From contig BMTH01000008.1 in the NCBI GenBank assembly GCA_014649575.1, positions 62,001-126,000 of the forward strand: DNA of 64,000 bases, read 5' to 3'. The position numbers and the translations under genes were made by a program. A model generated the notes under the pieces. That model was not told where the DNA came from. It ran no database searches and saw only the letters and a program-made list of their open reading frames with translations. Numbering within the stretch: position 1 is the stretch's first letter; each line of letters begins with the position of its first letter. The DNA comes from Streptomyces griseoincarnatus (GTDB lineage: Bacteria > Actinomycetota > Actinomycetes > Streptomycetales > Streptomycetaceae). Below are positions 1 through 8,599 of the stretch, piece by piece.

Positions 1-1043
1 CGGTCGGCACGCTGCTCGGTTATCTCTCCCTGGCGTTCGCTCCGCATGTCGCGCTCGCGTTCATCGGGTTCGGCGTGTTCAGCGGCATGGGCGCGGGCAT
101 GGTGTACGCGACCTGCGTCAACATGGTCGGCAAGTGGTACCCGGAGCGCAAGGGCGGCAAGACCGGCTTCGTCAACGGAGGTTTCGCCTACGGTTCGGTG
201 CCGTTCGTCTTCATCTTCCACGGCTACATGGACGGCTCCAACTTCCGCTGGGTGCTGGTCGCCTCCGGTGTGTTCCTCGCCGGGGTGGTGGCGGTCGCCG
301 GGTTCTACTTCCGGGACCCGCCCAAGAACTGGTGGCCGGCCTCGATCGACCCGCTGAACCCGCCGGACGACCCGCGCGCCCGGCGTTCGCTCCAGAAGAA
401 CCCGCCCGCCGTCAAGCAGTACTCCCCGATGGAGGCGTGGCGGACCGGCCGCGTGGCGCTGATGTGGTTCTGTCTCGCCTGTACCTCGGGCGTGAACATC
501 TTCGGCATCGCGTTCCAGGTCGACATCGGTGAGGACGCGGGTTTCGCGGCGGGCATCGTGGCCACCGCGATGTCGCTGAAGGCCATCGTCAACGGCACCG
601 GCCGCGGCGTCATCGGCTGGCTCTCCGACCTGTACGGCCGCAAGCAGTGTCTGCTGTACGTGTGCGTGATCCTGGGTCTGGCCCAGTTCGGCATCATCTG
701 GTCGGCGGAGATCAAGAACCTGCCGCTGTTCCTGATCTTCTCCGCCGTCTCCGGCTTCGGCGGCGGCGCCATCTTCCCGATGTTCGCGGCGCTGACGGCG
801 GACTACTTCGGGGAGAACAACAACGCCACCAACTACGGCATGGTGTACAGCTCCAAGTTGGTCTCCGGGCTCGGCGCGGGCATGGGGTCCATGGTCGTGG
901 CCGCGTGGGGCTACAACGGCGCCTTCGGTCTCGCGGGCGGCATCTCGCTGTTCGCCGGGTTCGTCGCACTGTTCCTGACCCCGCCAGGACGTTCGAGGAG
1001 CAAGAAGGTGACGCCCAACCCGCGTCCGCTGGGCGAGGGTTGA
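1..1043 (+). CDS. MFS transporter, oxalate/formate antiporter (OFA) type, 5' truncated
   Basis: The reading frame is open from the first bases of the window, so the start lies upstream; GTG at 75 is internal. The visible ~346 residues hold about nine hydrophobic helices and the MFS A-like loop GWLSDLYGRK. The segment YPERKGGKTGFVNG fits the OFA-family loop where most MFS members have another sequence. A polar central loop at about residues 110-145 separates the two six-helix halves. OFA members exchange oxalate, formate or related carboxylates across the membrane; the substrate here is not decidable. No short partner ORF follows before the terminator at 1063, unlike the second OFA transporter at 24571. 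The gene converges on the ebo operon. Confidence 0.82.
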   Translation, partial: VGTLLGYLSLAFAPHVALAFIGFGVFSGMGAGMVYATCVNMVGKWYPERKGGKTGFVNGGFAYGSVPFVFIFHGYMDGSNFRWVLVASGVFLAGVVAVAGFYFRDPPKNWWPASIDPLNPPDDPRARRSLQKNPPAVKQYSPMEAWRTGRVALMWFCLACTSGVNIFGIAFQVDIGEDAGFAAGIVATAMSLKAIVNGTGRGVIGWLSDLYGRKQCLLYVCVILGLAQFGIIWSAEIKNLPLFLIFSAVSGFGGGAIFPMFAALTADYFGENNNATNYGMVYSSKLVSGLGAGMGSMVVAAWGYNGAFGLAGGISLFAGFVALFLTPPGRSRSKKVTPNPRPLGEG

Positions 1044-1062
1044 CGAGCGGCTCCCGCACGGC

Positions 1063-1107
1063 ACGGACCGGGCGGCCCTTCCCGAGGGGAAGGGCCGCCC
1101 GGTCCGT
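1063..1107. terminator. Bidirectional hairpin terminator with perfect 21-bp stem
   Basis: A perfect 21-bp inverted repeat (arms 1063-1083 and 1087-1107) with a three-base loop GAG lies between two convergent genes. It has no T tract, as is usual for Streptomyces. It would stop both the transporter transcript and the ebo operon transcript. Confidence 0.85.
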
Positions 1108-1117
1108 CGTCACGCGG

Positions 1118-2335
1118 TCAGCCGCGGCGCCGGCGCAGGGCCGCCATGTTGTCGTAGCTGATCTTCGCCTCGCGCAGCGACTGCGCCGGATCGCTAGCGC
1201 TCGGGGAGTTGTCGTCCTCCACCATCGGGTTGCGGTAGTTGCTCAGCCCGACGCGGGAGAAGAACGTGGTGTAGTCGATGTCGCCGGTGCCGAAGGGCAC
1301 CATGTCCCAGCCCATGCCGTTGGTGGTGTCGACGACGCCGTCCTTGGCGTGGAACAGCGGGTAGCGCTTGTTGTACCGGGTGACCAGGCCCGCCGGGTCG
1401 AAGACGTTCCTGCGGGTGGAGCCGTCGGGCGCGGTGTAGGTGTGGAACTTGTACTGGGCGACGTGCGCCCAGAAGATGTCCATCTCCAGCCACACCAGCC
1501 TGGGGTCGGTGACCCTCAGGAAGTACTCCAGCTTCCGGATCCCGGAGCTGCGGGTCGGACGGCCCTGGTCGTCCAGCGGACCCCGGTCGAGCAGGAAGCC
1601 GTACGCGCTGTCGTGGTTGTGGGTGTAGAGCTTGACGCCCTCGCGGCGGGCGATCTCGCCGAGGGCGTTCCACTTGTCGGCGGCCACGTCCCAGTCGGCG
1701 CGGTAGGAGCTGCCGGTGGGGTCGCCGCCGGTGCCCATGTGGTCCATGCCGAGGATGTTGGCGATCTCCAGGTGCTTCTTGAAGGTGTCCTTGTCCTCGG
1801 CGGTCAGCGGCCAGGACGAGGGGATGAAGCCGTGGTTGCCCTGGGCGCGCAGGCCGTACTCGTCGAGCCAGGAGCGCAGCAGCCGGGCGCCCTGGACCGA
1901 CTCCAGGCTCGCGCCGCCGGGGGCGTTGGCGTGCTGGTTGTAGCCGGCGAACTCGACCTGGCGGTAGCCGTGCCGGGCGAGCTGCTTGAACACCTCGCGG
2001 AAGCCGGAGGGCAGGTCACTGGCGAGCGGGTCGCGGGCGGTGGCGTCACGGACGGTGTAGAGGATGATGCCGCGCTTGTGCGGCGGGACGAGCACCTGGC
2101 CGCGGCCGTGGTCGTGACCGTGGCCGTGGCCGTGGCCGTGGTCTCTGCCGTGGGCCAGGGCGGGGGCGGCGCCGAGGACGGGGGCGGCGACGGCGCCGGC
2201 CGCCACGGCGGTGCAGGTGCTCAGGAAGCGGCGCCGGGCCACGCCGAGGCTGCGGCGCAGCGCCTCGTCCGGGGTGTCGGCGAGGGCGGCCGGGTCGGCG
2301 CCGGCGGGGCGGGAGGGGTCGGAGTACGAGGTCAC
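1118..2335 (-). CDS. Tat-exported TIM-barrel sugar phosphate isomerase/epimerase-like protein
   Basis: 405 aa from the GTG at 2335, chosen because AAGGCAGG lies just upstream and longer in-frame starts would run deep into the next gene. Residues ~1-65 carry a twin-arginine signal (RRRFLS followed by an Ala-rich core), then a His/Gly-rich stretch (HGHGHGHGHDHG) after the likely cleavage site. The rest is an AP-endonuclease-2/xylose-isomerase-like TIM barrel with metal-ligand segments such as LEMDIFW and PLFHAKD. Last gene of the ebo operon. Secreted barrels of this type occur in sugar or cyclitol catabolism; the substrate is unknown. The His-rich stretch could bind Zn, Ni or Cu. Confidence 0.8.
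   Translation of the reverse strand: MTSYSDPSRPAGADPAALADTPDEALRRSLGVARRRFLSTCTAVAAGAVAAPVLGAAPALAHGRDHGHGHGHGHDHGRGQVLVPPHKRGIILYTVRDATARDPLASDLPSGFREVFKQLARHGYRQVEFAGYNQHANAPGGASLESVQGARLLRSWLDEYGLRAQGNHGFIPSSWPLTAEDKDTFKKHLEIANILGMDHMGTGGDPTGSSYRADWDVAADKWNALGEIARREGVKLYTHNHDSAYGFLLDRGPLDDQGRPTRSSGIRKLEYFLRVTDPRLVWLEMDIFWAHVAQYKFHTYTAPDGSTRRNVFDPAGLVTRYNKRYPLFHAKDGVVDTTNGMGWDMVPFGTGDIDYTTFFSRVGLSNYRNPMVEDDNSPSASDPAQSLREAKISYDNMAALRRRRG
2100..2146 (-). repeat. Short tandem repeat coding a His/Gly-rich stretch
   Basis: Tandem hexamers of CCGTGG type lie inside the Tat-exported TIM-barrel gene and encode the alternating His-Gly run after the signal peptide. Such runs can change length by slippage, so copy number may differ between strains. 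Confidence 0.6.
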
Positions 2336-2450
2336 GGGTGCCTGCCTTCTCGGTCGTGGCCGGTCCCGGCGGCTGCGGGACCGGCCGTTGTCAGTGCCGT
2401 GTGTTTCACTCTCGGTAGTCGGAGTTCGGCGGGCGTGGTGCCGTGCGGTG

Positions 2451-3830
2451 TCAGCCGAGTCCGGCGAGCCGGAGCAGGAGTTGCTTGACGTCGGTGGCCG
2501 CGACGCGGTCGCCGACAGCGCGGGGGGTGGAGCAGATGAGGAGCGGACCGTCGTCGTCGCTCGCGGGGAGGCGGCCGTGGCTGCCACGAACAGGTGAGGC
2601 GTCGAGGGGGACGACCGCCATGCGGTAGCGCATGCCGAGCTTCTTGCGCGCCAGCGCGCCGGCCGCCTTGACCTTGACGTAGGGGTCGTGGGGATCCATG
2701 AACAGCTCGACCGGGTCGTAGCCGGGTTTGCGGTGGATCTCGACGAGCTGCGCGAAGTCGGGCGCGTGGTCGTCGTCGAGCCAGTAGTAGTACGTGAACC
2801 AGGCGTCGGGTTCGGCGACGGCGACGAGTTCGCCGGCGCGCGGGTGGTCGAGGTGATGGGCCTTCTTGCCCTCGTCGTCGAGGAGCTGTTCGATGCCGGG
2901 CAGTCCGTCGAGCGCCTCGCGGGTGGCGTCGAGGTCCTCGGGGCGGCGCACGTAGACGTGGGCGATCTGGTGGTCGGCCACGGCGAAGGCGCGGGAGGCC
3001 ATCGGGTCGAGGTACTCCATGCCGTCCTGGGTGTGGACCTCCAGCAGGCCCGCGCGGCGCAGGGCGCGGTTGATGTCCACCGGCCGGTTCACACGGGTGA
3101 TGCCGTACTCGGACAGGGCGACGACGGTGCGTCCCTCGGCGCGTGCGTCGTCCAGCAGCGGGGCGAGGGCCGCGTCCAGGTCCGCGGCGGCCTTCAGGGA
3201 GCGCGGGTCGTCGGGGCCGAAGCGCTGCAGGTCGTAGTCGAGGTGAGGGAGGTAGCAGAGGGTCAGGTTCGGGCGCCGGGTGTTCATGATGTGACGGGTG
3301 GCGTCGATGATCCACCGGCTGGACACCAGGTCGGCGCCGGGTCCCCAGAAGTGGAACAGGGGGAAGGTGCCGAACTTCTCGGTGAGTTCGTCGTGCAGCT
3401 CGGGCGGCCGGGTGTAGCAGTCGGGTTCCTTGCGGCCGTCGGCGTAGTAGACGGGGCGGGGGGTGACGGTGATGTCGGTGTCCGCGCCCATGGCGTACCA
3501 CCAGCAGATGTTGGCCACGGTGTAGCCGGGGTGGGCGCGGCGGGCGGCGTCCCAGAGCTTGTCGCCGGAGACGAGGCCGTTGTGCTGCCGCCACAGCAGG
3601 ACGTCACCGAGTTCCCGGAAGTACCAGCCGTTGCCGACGATGCCGTGCTCGGAGGGCATGGTGCCGGTGAGAAACGTGGACTGGGCGGCGCAGGTGACGG
3701 CGGGCAGGACGGTGCCGAGCGGGGCGCGGGAGCCGGACTGCCCGAGGGTCTTGAGGTGGGGCATGTGGTCGAGCAGACGGGGGGTGAGGCCCACGACGTC
3801 CAGGACGAGCAGGGGGGTGGGGTCGGTCAT
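2451..3830 (-). CDS. Alkaline-phosphatase-fold hydrolase of the ebo cluster (nucleotide pyrophosphatase/phosphodiesterase family)
   Basis: 459 aa from the ATG at 3830, which overlaps the eboE stop by four bases (ATGA). The N terminus LLVLDVVGLTP gives the first metal-binding Asp; AVTCAAQSTFLTG supplies the Thr nucleophile, and GNGWYF follows, as in type I phosphodiesterases. Later segments ALSEYGIT and VADHQIAHVYV correspond to metal-ligand positions. It probably cleaves a phosphate mono- or diester on the unknown ebo metabolite. No signal peptide, so cytoplasmic. It corresponds to the phosphatase-like member often listed as EboF, but I am not certain of that letter. Confidence 0.8.
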   Translation of the reverse strand: MTDPTPLLVLDVVGLTPRLLDHMPHLKTLGQSGSRAPLGTVLPAVTCAAQSTFLTGTMPSEHGIVGNGWYFRELGDVLLWRQHNGLVSGDKLWDAARRAHPGYTVANICWWYAMGADTDITVTPRPVYYADGRKEPDCYTRPPELHDELTEKFGTFPLFHFWGPGADLVSSRWIIDATRHIMNTRRPNLTLCYLPHLDYDLQRFGPDDPRSLKAAADLDAALAPLLDDARAEGRTVVALSEYGITRVNRPVDINRALRRAGLLEVHTQDGMEYLDPMASRAFAVADHQIAHVYVRRPEDLDATREALDGLPGIEQLLDDEGKKAHHLDHPRAGELVAVAEPDAWFTYYYWLDDDHAPDFAQLVEIHRKPGYDPVELFMDPHDPYVKVKAAGALARKKLGMRYRMAVVPLDASPVRGSHGRLPASDDDGPLLICSTPRAVGDRVAATDVKQLLLRLAGLG

Positions 3831-4996
3831 GGGAGTTCCTTCAGGCCGAGGTCCGTCAGCAGGTCGCGGGCCAGGGTGAGTTCGGCGGCGATGCCGTCGG
3901 CGAGCTGGGCGCGGCCGCGGGGGCGCAGCTCGGGCGGGAGCGCCTGCCAGGTGTAGGTCTCCACCTCGAGGTGACGGGTGAGCGGGTGCGGTCCGCCGAC
4001 CAGGCGGGTCAGCGCGGAGGTGAGGACGGGCAGCGTGGAGGTGAGGGGCGCGGCGGGGGCCGCGTGCAGGGGAACGTGGAAGTGGGAGCGCCAGGGGCCC
4101 GCGTCGGGCAGGGCCTCGCCGGCGAGGGCCTCGTCGAGGTCGTCGGTGCCGCGCGGTCCGGCGGCCGTGGCTGTGCGGGTCTGGTGCAGGAAGCGGGGTT
4201 CGGCGAAGGCGGCGAGAGCATCGCGGACCCCGGGGAGGTGCGGCTGTTCGGCGTGCAGGGCGGCGGACAGCTGGGACTTGACTACCGGGACGCCGGCCCG
4301 GGCGAGGTCGTCCAGGGCGGTGCCGGGATCTTCGAAGGAGGTGGCGAGGTGGCAGGTGTCGACGCAGATGCCGATGCGGTCGTGTCCGACCGCGGTGAGC
4401 GGGGCGATGGCGTCCCGTGTGGTCTCGACGACGCAGCCCGGTTCGGGTTCGAGGGCGACGCGGATGGAGCGCCCGGTGAGCTCCTCCAGCGCGTCGAGGC
4501 GTTCGGCGAGGGTGCGCAGGGCCGTGCGGGCGGTCTCCGCGCGCTCGTCGTCGTAGGCGGTGCGCCAGGCCAGCGGCAGAGTGGAGATGCTGCCCTCGGT
4601 GACGTCCTCGGGGAGCAGTCCGGCGAGGACGCGGGCGAGGGCCGCGGTGTACTCCAGGCGTTCGGGGTCGGCCCAGTCCGGTGTGTAGACGCGGTACTTG
4701 ACCTCCTCGGCGCCGAAGCCCTCGTAGGGGAAGCCGTTGAGGGTCACGACCTCCAGGCCCCGCCGTTCGAGTTCGCAGCGCAGTCCGCGCAGCGCGGCGG
4801 GGTCGGTGACCAGGGCGCGGGCGGCGTCCTTGGCCAGCCACAGTCCGATGCCGAGCCGGTCCCGGCCGAGGCGGCGGCGGACGGGTTCGCAGTGGTCACG
4901 GAGCTGGGCGAGGACGCCGTCGAGGGTTTCGGCGGGGTGGACGTTGGTGCAGTAGGCGAGGTGGACGGTGGACCCGTCGGGGTGGCGGAAGCGCAT
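3827..4996 (-). CDS. eboE: Metabolite traffic protein EboE (TIM barrel)
   Basis: 389 aa. Starts at ATG 4996, three bases after the eboB stop, and ends overlapping the phosphatase ATG. The N terminus LAYCTNVHPAETLDGVLAQL is typical of EboE, as are LGIGLWLAKDAARAL and NGFPYEGFG. Barrel-end segments VALEPEPGCV and GICVDTCHLATSFE carry the Glu/Asp/His metal ligands of the xylose-isomerase-like fold. The family is required for export of the scytonemin monomer in cyanobacteria, but its reaction is unknown. Its position inside a translationally coupled operon supports the call. Confidence 0.88.
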   Translation of the reverse strand: MRFRHPDGSTVHLAYCTNVHPAETLDGVLAQLRDHCEPVRRRLGRDRLGIGLWLAKDAARALVTDPAALRGLRCELERRGLEVVTLNGFPYEGFGAEEVKYRVYTPDWADPERLEYTAALARVLAGLLPEDVTEGSISTLPLAWRTAYDDERAETARTALRTLAERLDALEELTGRSIRVALEPEPGCVVETTRDAIAPLTAVGHDRIGICVDTCHLATSFEDPGTALDDLARAGVPVVKSQLSAALHAEQPHLPGVRDALAAFAEPRFLHQTRTATAAGPRGTDDLDEALAGEALPDAGPWRSHFHVPLHAAPAAPLTSTLPVLTSALTRLVGGPHPLTRHLEVETYTWQALPPELRPRGRAQLADGIAAELTLARDLLTDLGLKELP

Positions 4997-4999
4997 GGC

Positions 5000-5890
5000 T
5001 CACGCCCCCGCGGCGTCGGCGGTGTCCGGTGTCGGTGCGTCTCTTGGCTGGCCGCGCAGGATGGAGTTGCCCTCGTGGGTGGCCTCGGGGGCCGTGACGT
5101 CGAGGTTCAGGCGTCCACTGAGGCCGTAGAAGGCGACCGGGTTGCGCCACAGCACGCGGTCGACGTCGTCCTCGGTGAAGCCCTCGGCGAGCATCAGGTC
5201 GGCGACCTTGCGGGTCTTGAGGGGGTCGCTCTTCCCCCAGTCGGCGGCGGAGTTCACCAGCACCTGCTCGGGGCCGTAGGCGCGCAGGAGGGCGACCATC
5301 CGCTCCTCGTCCATCTTGGTGTCGGGATAGACGGAGAAGCCGAGCCAGGCACCGCTGTCCTTGGCCTCCTTGACGGTGGTCTCGTTGAGGTGGTCGATCA
5401 GCACCCGCTCCACCGGCAGCGCGGACTCGCGGACCACGTCGAGGGTGCGGCGCAGTCCGGCGAGCTTGTCGCGGTGCGGTGTGTGGACCAGCGCGGGCAG
5501 CCCCTGGTCGGCCGCCATCTGGAGCTGGGCGGCGAGCGCGGTGTCCTCCGCGGGGGTCATGGAGTCGTAGCCGATCTCGCCGACGGCGACGACGTTGTCC
5601 TTGAGCAGATAGCGGGGCAGCGCGTCGAGGACGGGCGTGCAGCGCGGGTCGCCCGCCTCCTTGGGGTTGAGGGCGAGGGTGCAGTGGTGGGCGATGCCGT
5701 ACTGGGCGGCGCGGAAGGGTTCCCAGCCGAGGAGGGAGTCGAAGTAGTCGAAGAAGGAGGCCGGGGAGGTGCGGGGCTGGCCGAGCCAGAAGGAGGGTTC
5801 GACGACGGCGCGGACGCCCGCGGCGTACATGGCCTCGTAGTCGTCGGTGGTGCGCGACGTCATGTGGATGTGGGGGTCGAAGATGCGCAT
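5000..5890 (-). CDS. eboB: TatD-family metal-dependent hydrolase EboB
   Basis: 296 aa, ATG at 5890, which shares one base with the eboA stop (TGATG). The N-terminal FDPHIHM is the TatD/amidohydrolase HxH metal site; AVGEIGYD, ALVHTPH and VLIDHLN supply the bridging Glu and His ligands, and VNSAADWGKSD the late Asp. The whole barrel is present. TatD proteins include DNases and small-molecule hydrolases; in the ebo context a small-molecule role is more likely. Cytoplasmic, with no signal peptide. Confidence 0.86.
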   Translation of the reverse strand: MRIFDPHIHMTSRTTDDYEAMYAAGVRAVVEPSFWLGQPRTSPASFFDYFDSLLGWEPFRAAQYGIAHHCTLALNPKEAGDPRCTPVLDALPRYLLKDNVVAVGEIGYDSMTPAEDTALAAQLQMAADQGLPALVHTPHRDKLAGLRRTLDVVRESALPVERVLIDHLNETTVKEAKDSGAWLGFSVYPDTKMDEERMVALLRAYGPEQVLVNSAADWGKSDPLKTRKVADLMLAEGFTEDDVDRVLWRNPVAFYGLSGRLNLDVTAPEATHEGNSILRGQPRDAPTPDTADAAGA

Positions 5891-6627
5891 CAGGACTCCT
5901 TGCCGTGGGGGACGTCCGGGCCGGCCGCGCCCTGCGCCGGGGCGGCTTCGGTCAGGGCCAGGACGCGGTGCAGGTCCTCCGGGACGGTGCGGCCGGCGGC
6001 GGTGCGCTCGGCGGCGTGGTCGCCGAGCATGCGGGCGAGTTCGGCGTCACCGCGGGCACGCCGGGCGAGGTCCGCGACCAGGTCGACGGCGACGCCGGTG
6101 AACAGGCATTTCAGTACGGCGTGCCGCCATGCGTGGGCGTCGAGGTGGCGGGCGCCGTAGGGGCCGAGGGCGGCGGCGACCAGCCGGGTGTCGTTGGTGC
6201 GCAGGGCGTCCTCGACGAGCGGGAGCGCCTCGGGCCCGGGCACCAGGTGGGGCAGGGCGTGCAGGACGGCGCGGCGTTCGTCGGCGGTGCCCTGGTGGTA
6301 GACGCGGGTCAGGGCCTCCGCGTCGGCGCGGGCCGCGTGCAGGATGAGGACGCGGGCGGCGTCGGCGTGTTCGGGTCCGCAGCGGCGGCCCGCCTCGGCG
6401 AGGCGCAGCTCCCACACCGAGATCGGCCCGTGGGTGCCGGGGTGGGTGGTCGCCTCGTCCACGGCCTGGTCGAACCAGGCGCGGGCGGCTCCGTCGAGCC
6501 GGGACGCGAGGTGGCGGCGCAGGTCGGCGGGCGGGGTGACGGCGGGGGTGGTGCCGTCGCCGGGGGCGGCCGGTCTGCCGATGGTGTCGGCGTCCGGACC
6601 GGCCGGTGCTGCGTGCGGGCGGGTCAT
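5890..6627 (-). CDS. eboA: EboA domain-containing protein
   Basis: 245 aa from the ATG at 6627, chosen because it overlaps the upstream stop (ATGA); longer in-frame extensions are Arg/Pro-rich shadow sequence. It is all-alpha and HEAT-like, with TNDTRLVAAALGPYGARHLDAHAWRHAVLKCLFTG-type helices (only this kind of segment is strongly conserved in EboA). There are no catalytic motifs, so it is likely a scaffold or binding subunit for the other Ebo proteins. The first ~50 residues are low-complexity Pro/Ala-rich. No membrane segment. Confidence 0.8.
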   Translation of the reverse strand: MTRPHAAPAGPDADTIGRPAAPGDGTTPAVTPPADLRRHLASRLDGAARAWFDQAVDEATTHPGTHGPISVWELRLAEAGRRCGPEHADAARVLILHAARADAEALTRVYHQGTADERRAVLHALPHLVPGPEALPLVEDALRTNDTRLVAAALGPYGARHLDAHAWRHAVLKCLFTGVAVDLVADLARRARGDAELARMLGDHAAERTAAGRTVPEDLHRVLALTEAAPAQGAAGPDVPHGKES

Positions 6628-7571
6628 GGGGTGCTGCTCCCTTCGGGGGTGGCGGAGGGATCGCCGTGAGAGGGGGTGGTGGACGTGCCGGTGGTGCGCT
6701 CGGCGGCGAGCCGGGCGGCGCGGTGGAGGTACGGCAGCGAGTGGGCGGCGAAGCGGGGGCCGGCGTGGGAGTGCCGGGGCAGTTCGACGACGGTCAGGCC
6801 CCGGTATCCGGTGGCGGCGAGCGCGGCGAGGACGGGCGGGAAGTCGATCTCCCCGTCGCCGAACGGCAGATGCTCGTGGACGCCGCGGCGCATGTCCTCG
6901 ATCTGCACGTGGCGCAGCCAGGGCGCGGCCTCGCGGACGCATTCCGCGGGCGCGAGGGGTTCCAGGCACTGGCAGTGGCCGATGTCCAGGGTGAGGCCGA
7001 GCGGCTCGGGGTCGCCGAGGGCACGGCGCAGGTGGTGGAAGTCGGCGAGGGTGGCGAGGAGATGACCGGGCTCGGGTTCGACGGCGAGCGGGACCCCGGC
7101 GGCGGACGCGGCGTCCAGCACCGGCCCGAACGCCTCGGTGAGCCGCTTCCAGGCGGTGTCCTCGTCGGTGTGGTCGGGGACGGTGCCGCTGAAGCAGTGC
7201 ACGGCGTGCGCCCCGAGGTCGGCCGCGACCTGGACCGCCCGCACCAGCAGGTCGACGCGGCGCGCCCGGTCGTCGGGGTCGGGGTCGAGCAGGGACGGGC
7301 CGTGTTTGCGCCGGGGGTCGAGGACGTAGCGGGCGCCGGTCTCCACGGTGACGCCGAGCCCCAGCTCGTCCAGGCGGCGCGCGACGTACCGGGTGCGGGC
7401 CGCGAGGTCGGGGGCGAGCGGGTCGAGGTGCATGTGGTCGAGGGTCAGTCCCACGCCGTCGTAGCCGAGGTCGGCCAGCAGGCCGAGGGCGTCGTCGAGG
7501 CGGAGGTCGGCGAGGCCGTTGGTGCCGTAGCCGAAGCGCAGCGGCAGCGCGGGGGGCTCGTGCGCGGTCAT
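6624..7571 (-). CDS. TIM-barrel sugar phosphate isomerase/epimerase of the ebo operon
   Basis: 315 aa. ATG at 7571 overlaps the eboC stop; its own stop overlaps the eboA start. It has the AP_endonuc_2 barrel with GYGTNGLADLRLDDAL at the N terminus and metal ligands in LAVEPEPGHLL, GLTLDIGHCQCLEPL, RHVQIEDMRRG and TVVELPRH. It is a second barrel besides EboE in the same operon and resembles xylose-isomerase-like epimerases. Substrate unknown; an isomerase acting before or after the cyclase at 8596 is plausible. Confidence 0.8.
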   Translation of the reverse strand: MTAHEPPALPLRFGYGTNGLADLRLDDALGLLADLGYDGVGLTLDHMHLDPLAPDLAARTRYVARRLDELGLGVTVETGARYVLDPRRKHGPSLLDPDPDDRARRVDLLVRAVQVAADLGAHAVHCFSGTVPDHTDEDTAWKRLTEAFGPVLDAASAAGVPLAVEPEPGHLLATLADFHHLRRALGDPEPLGLTLDIGHCQCLEPLAPAECVREAAPWLRHVQIEDMRRGVHEHLPFGDGEIDFPPVLAALAATGYRGLTVVELPRHSHAGPRFAAHSLPYLHRAARLAAERTTGTSTTPSHGDPSATPEGSSTP

Positions 7572-8599
7572 GTGATGCTCACCTTCCTCATGGAGCGCCG
7601 GCGGGCGAACAGCCGTCCCGCCGGGGCCAGCGCCGCGATCAGCAGGGACGTGGCGGTCGCCCCGGACCGGGCGGCGAGCGCCGCCTGGAGCGGGACGGTG
7701 GCGCGGATGCCGCCGCCGACCGCGCGCTGGGTGAGCGGGGGTGAGGGGTTGAGCGCGGCGTGGACGTACGGCCGGGCGGCCGTGACCGCGTAGGCCGCGG
7801 CGAGCGCGGCGGTGACGGCGCCGACGGGTGTGGCCCGGGCGCCGCCGACCGGGGTGGGACCCGGCAGGCCGGGGGCGGCTGCTGCCCGCCGGCCTGCCGG
7901 GAGTCGGGCACGGCGGTGCGCGACCAGCCGGGTCACGGCGCCCGTCGTCGCGAGGGCGGCGAGCGGGGCCGCCGTCGAGCCGCCGGTGGTCTCGCGCCGG
8001 GAGACGGCGGTGACGGCGAGGGTGTGGCAGCCGAGGAGGGCGGCGGAGGGCGCCGCCGCACGGGCGGAACCCGCTGCGGCCGCGCCCATCAGCAGGTCCA
8101 GTCCGCGGGCGGCGGCCATGGCGGCCGGGCCCGCGGGTGTGTGCTTCAGCGCCAGGTCGTACGCCCAGACCGTCGCCGCCAGCGGGGCGGCCACCGCGAG
8201 GGCGGGGCGGCCGGCGCGGGCGGCGAGCAGCAGTCCGGCGCCGGTGAGTCCGCAGGCGGCCGTCAGCGCTGCGGTGGGGCGGATCCGTCCGGACGGAAGG
8301 GGGCGGTGGGGGCGTTCCACGGCGTCCTCGGCGCGGTCGGCCCAGTCGTTCAGGACCATGCCGGCCGCGTAGAGGCACAGGGAGGAGCCGATGGGGAGCA
8401 GGGCGCGGGGTCCTGGCCGCGCGCCGGCCGCGGCGACGCCGGCGAGGGTGTCGCCGGGGACGGTGAACAGGGCGGGCAGGCGGACCAGTTCGGCCCAGGC
8501 GGCGGCGCGGCTCGGGGTGACCGGGCCGTCGGCGGTCGGGGGCTCCGATGTGGTGTCGCGGTCCACGGGGGTGAGGGGTGGCGACGCGCTGTGGGTCAT
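7568..8599 (-). CDS. eboC: UbiA-like prenyltransferase EboC
   Basis: 343 aa integral membrane protein, ATG at 8599 overlapping the stop of the cyclase gene. It begins with RLPALFTVPGDTLAG, and the first Asp-rich motif is seen as LNDWADRAEDAVERPHRPLPSGR (NDxxDxxxD class), followed by repeated hydrophobic helices. The second motif is degenerate (YDLALKHTP). UbiA enzymes transfer prenyl groups to aromatic or other acceptors. In ebo clusters the acceptor is not known. It is the only membrane protein in the operon, so any transport or lipid-linked step must use it. Confidence 0.85.
   Translation of the reverse strand: MTHSASPPLTPVDRDTTSEPPTADGPVTPSRAAAWAELVRLPALFTVPGDTLAGVAAAGARPGPRALLPIGSSLCLYAAGMVLNDWADRAEDAVERPHRPLPSGRIRPTAALTAACGLTGAGLLLAARAGRPALAVAAPLAATVWAYDLALKHTPAGPAAMAAARGLDLLMGAAAAGSARAAAPSAALLGCHTLAVTAVSRRETTGGSTAAPLAALATTGAVTRLVAHRRARLPAGRRAAAAPGLPGPTPVGGARATPVGAVTAALAAAYAVTAARPYVHAALNPSPPLTQRAVGGGIRATVPLQAALAARSGATATSLLIAALAPAGRLFARRRSMRKVSIT

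Noticed and set aside
647..2488. 613-aa plus-strand reading frame
   Set aside because: Arg/Val/Gly-rich shadow opposite the transporter end and the Tat-exported barrel gene; no ribosome binding site or recognisable domain.
3971..6160. 729-aa plus-strand reading frame across eboE, eboB and eboA
   Set aside because: Antisense shadow of three clear genes; composition is Gly/Val/Asp-rich as expected of the complementary frame in GC-rich DNA.
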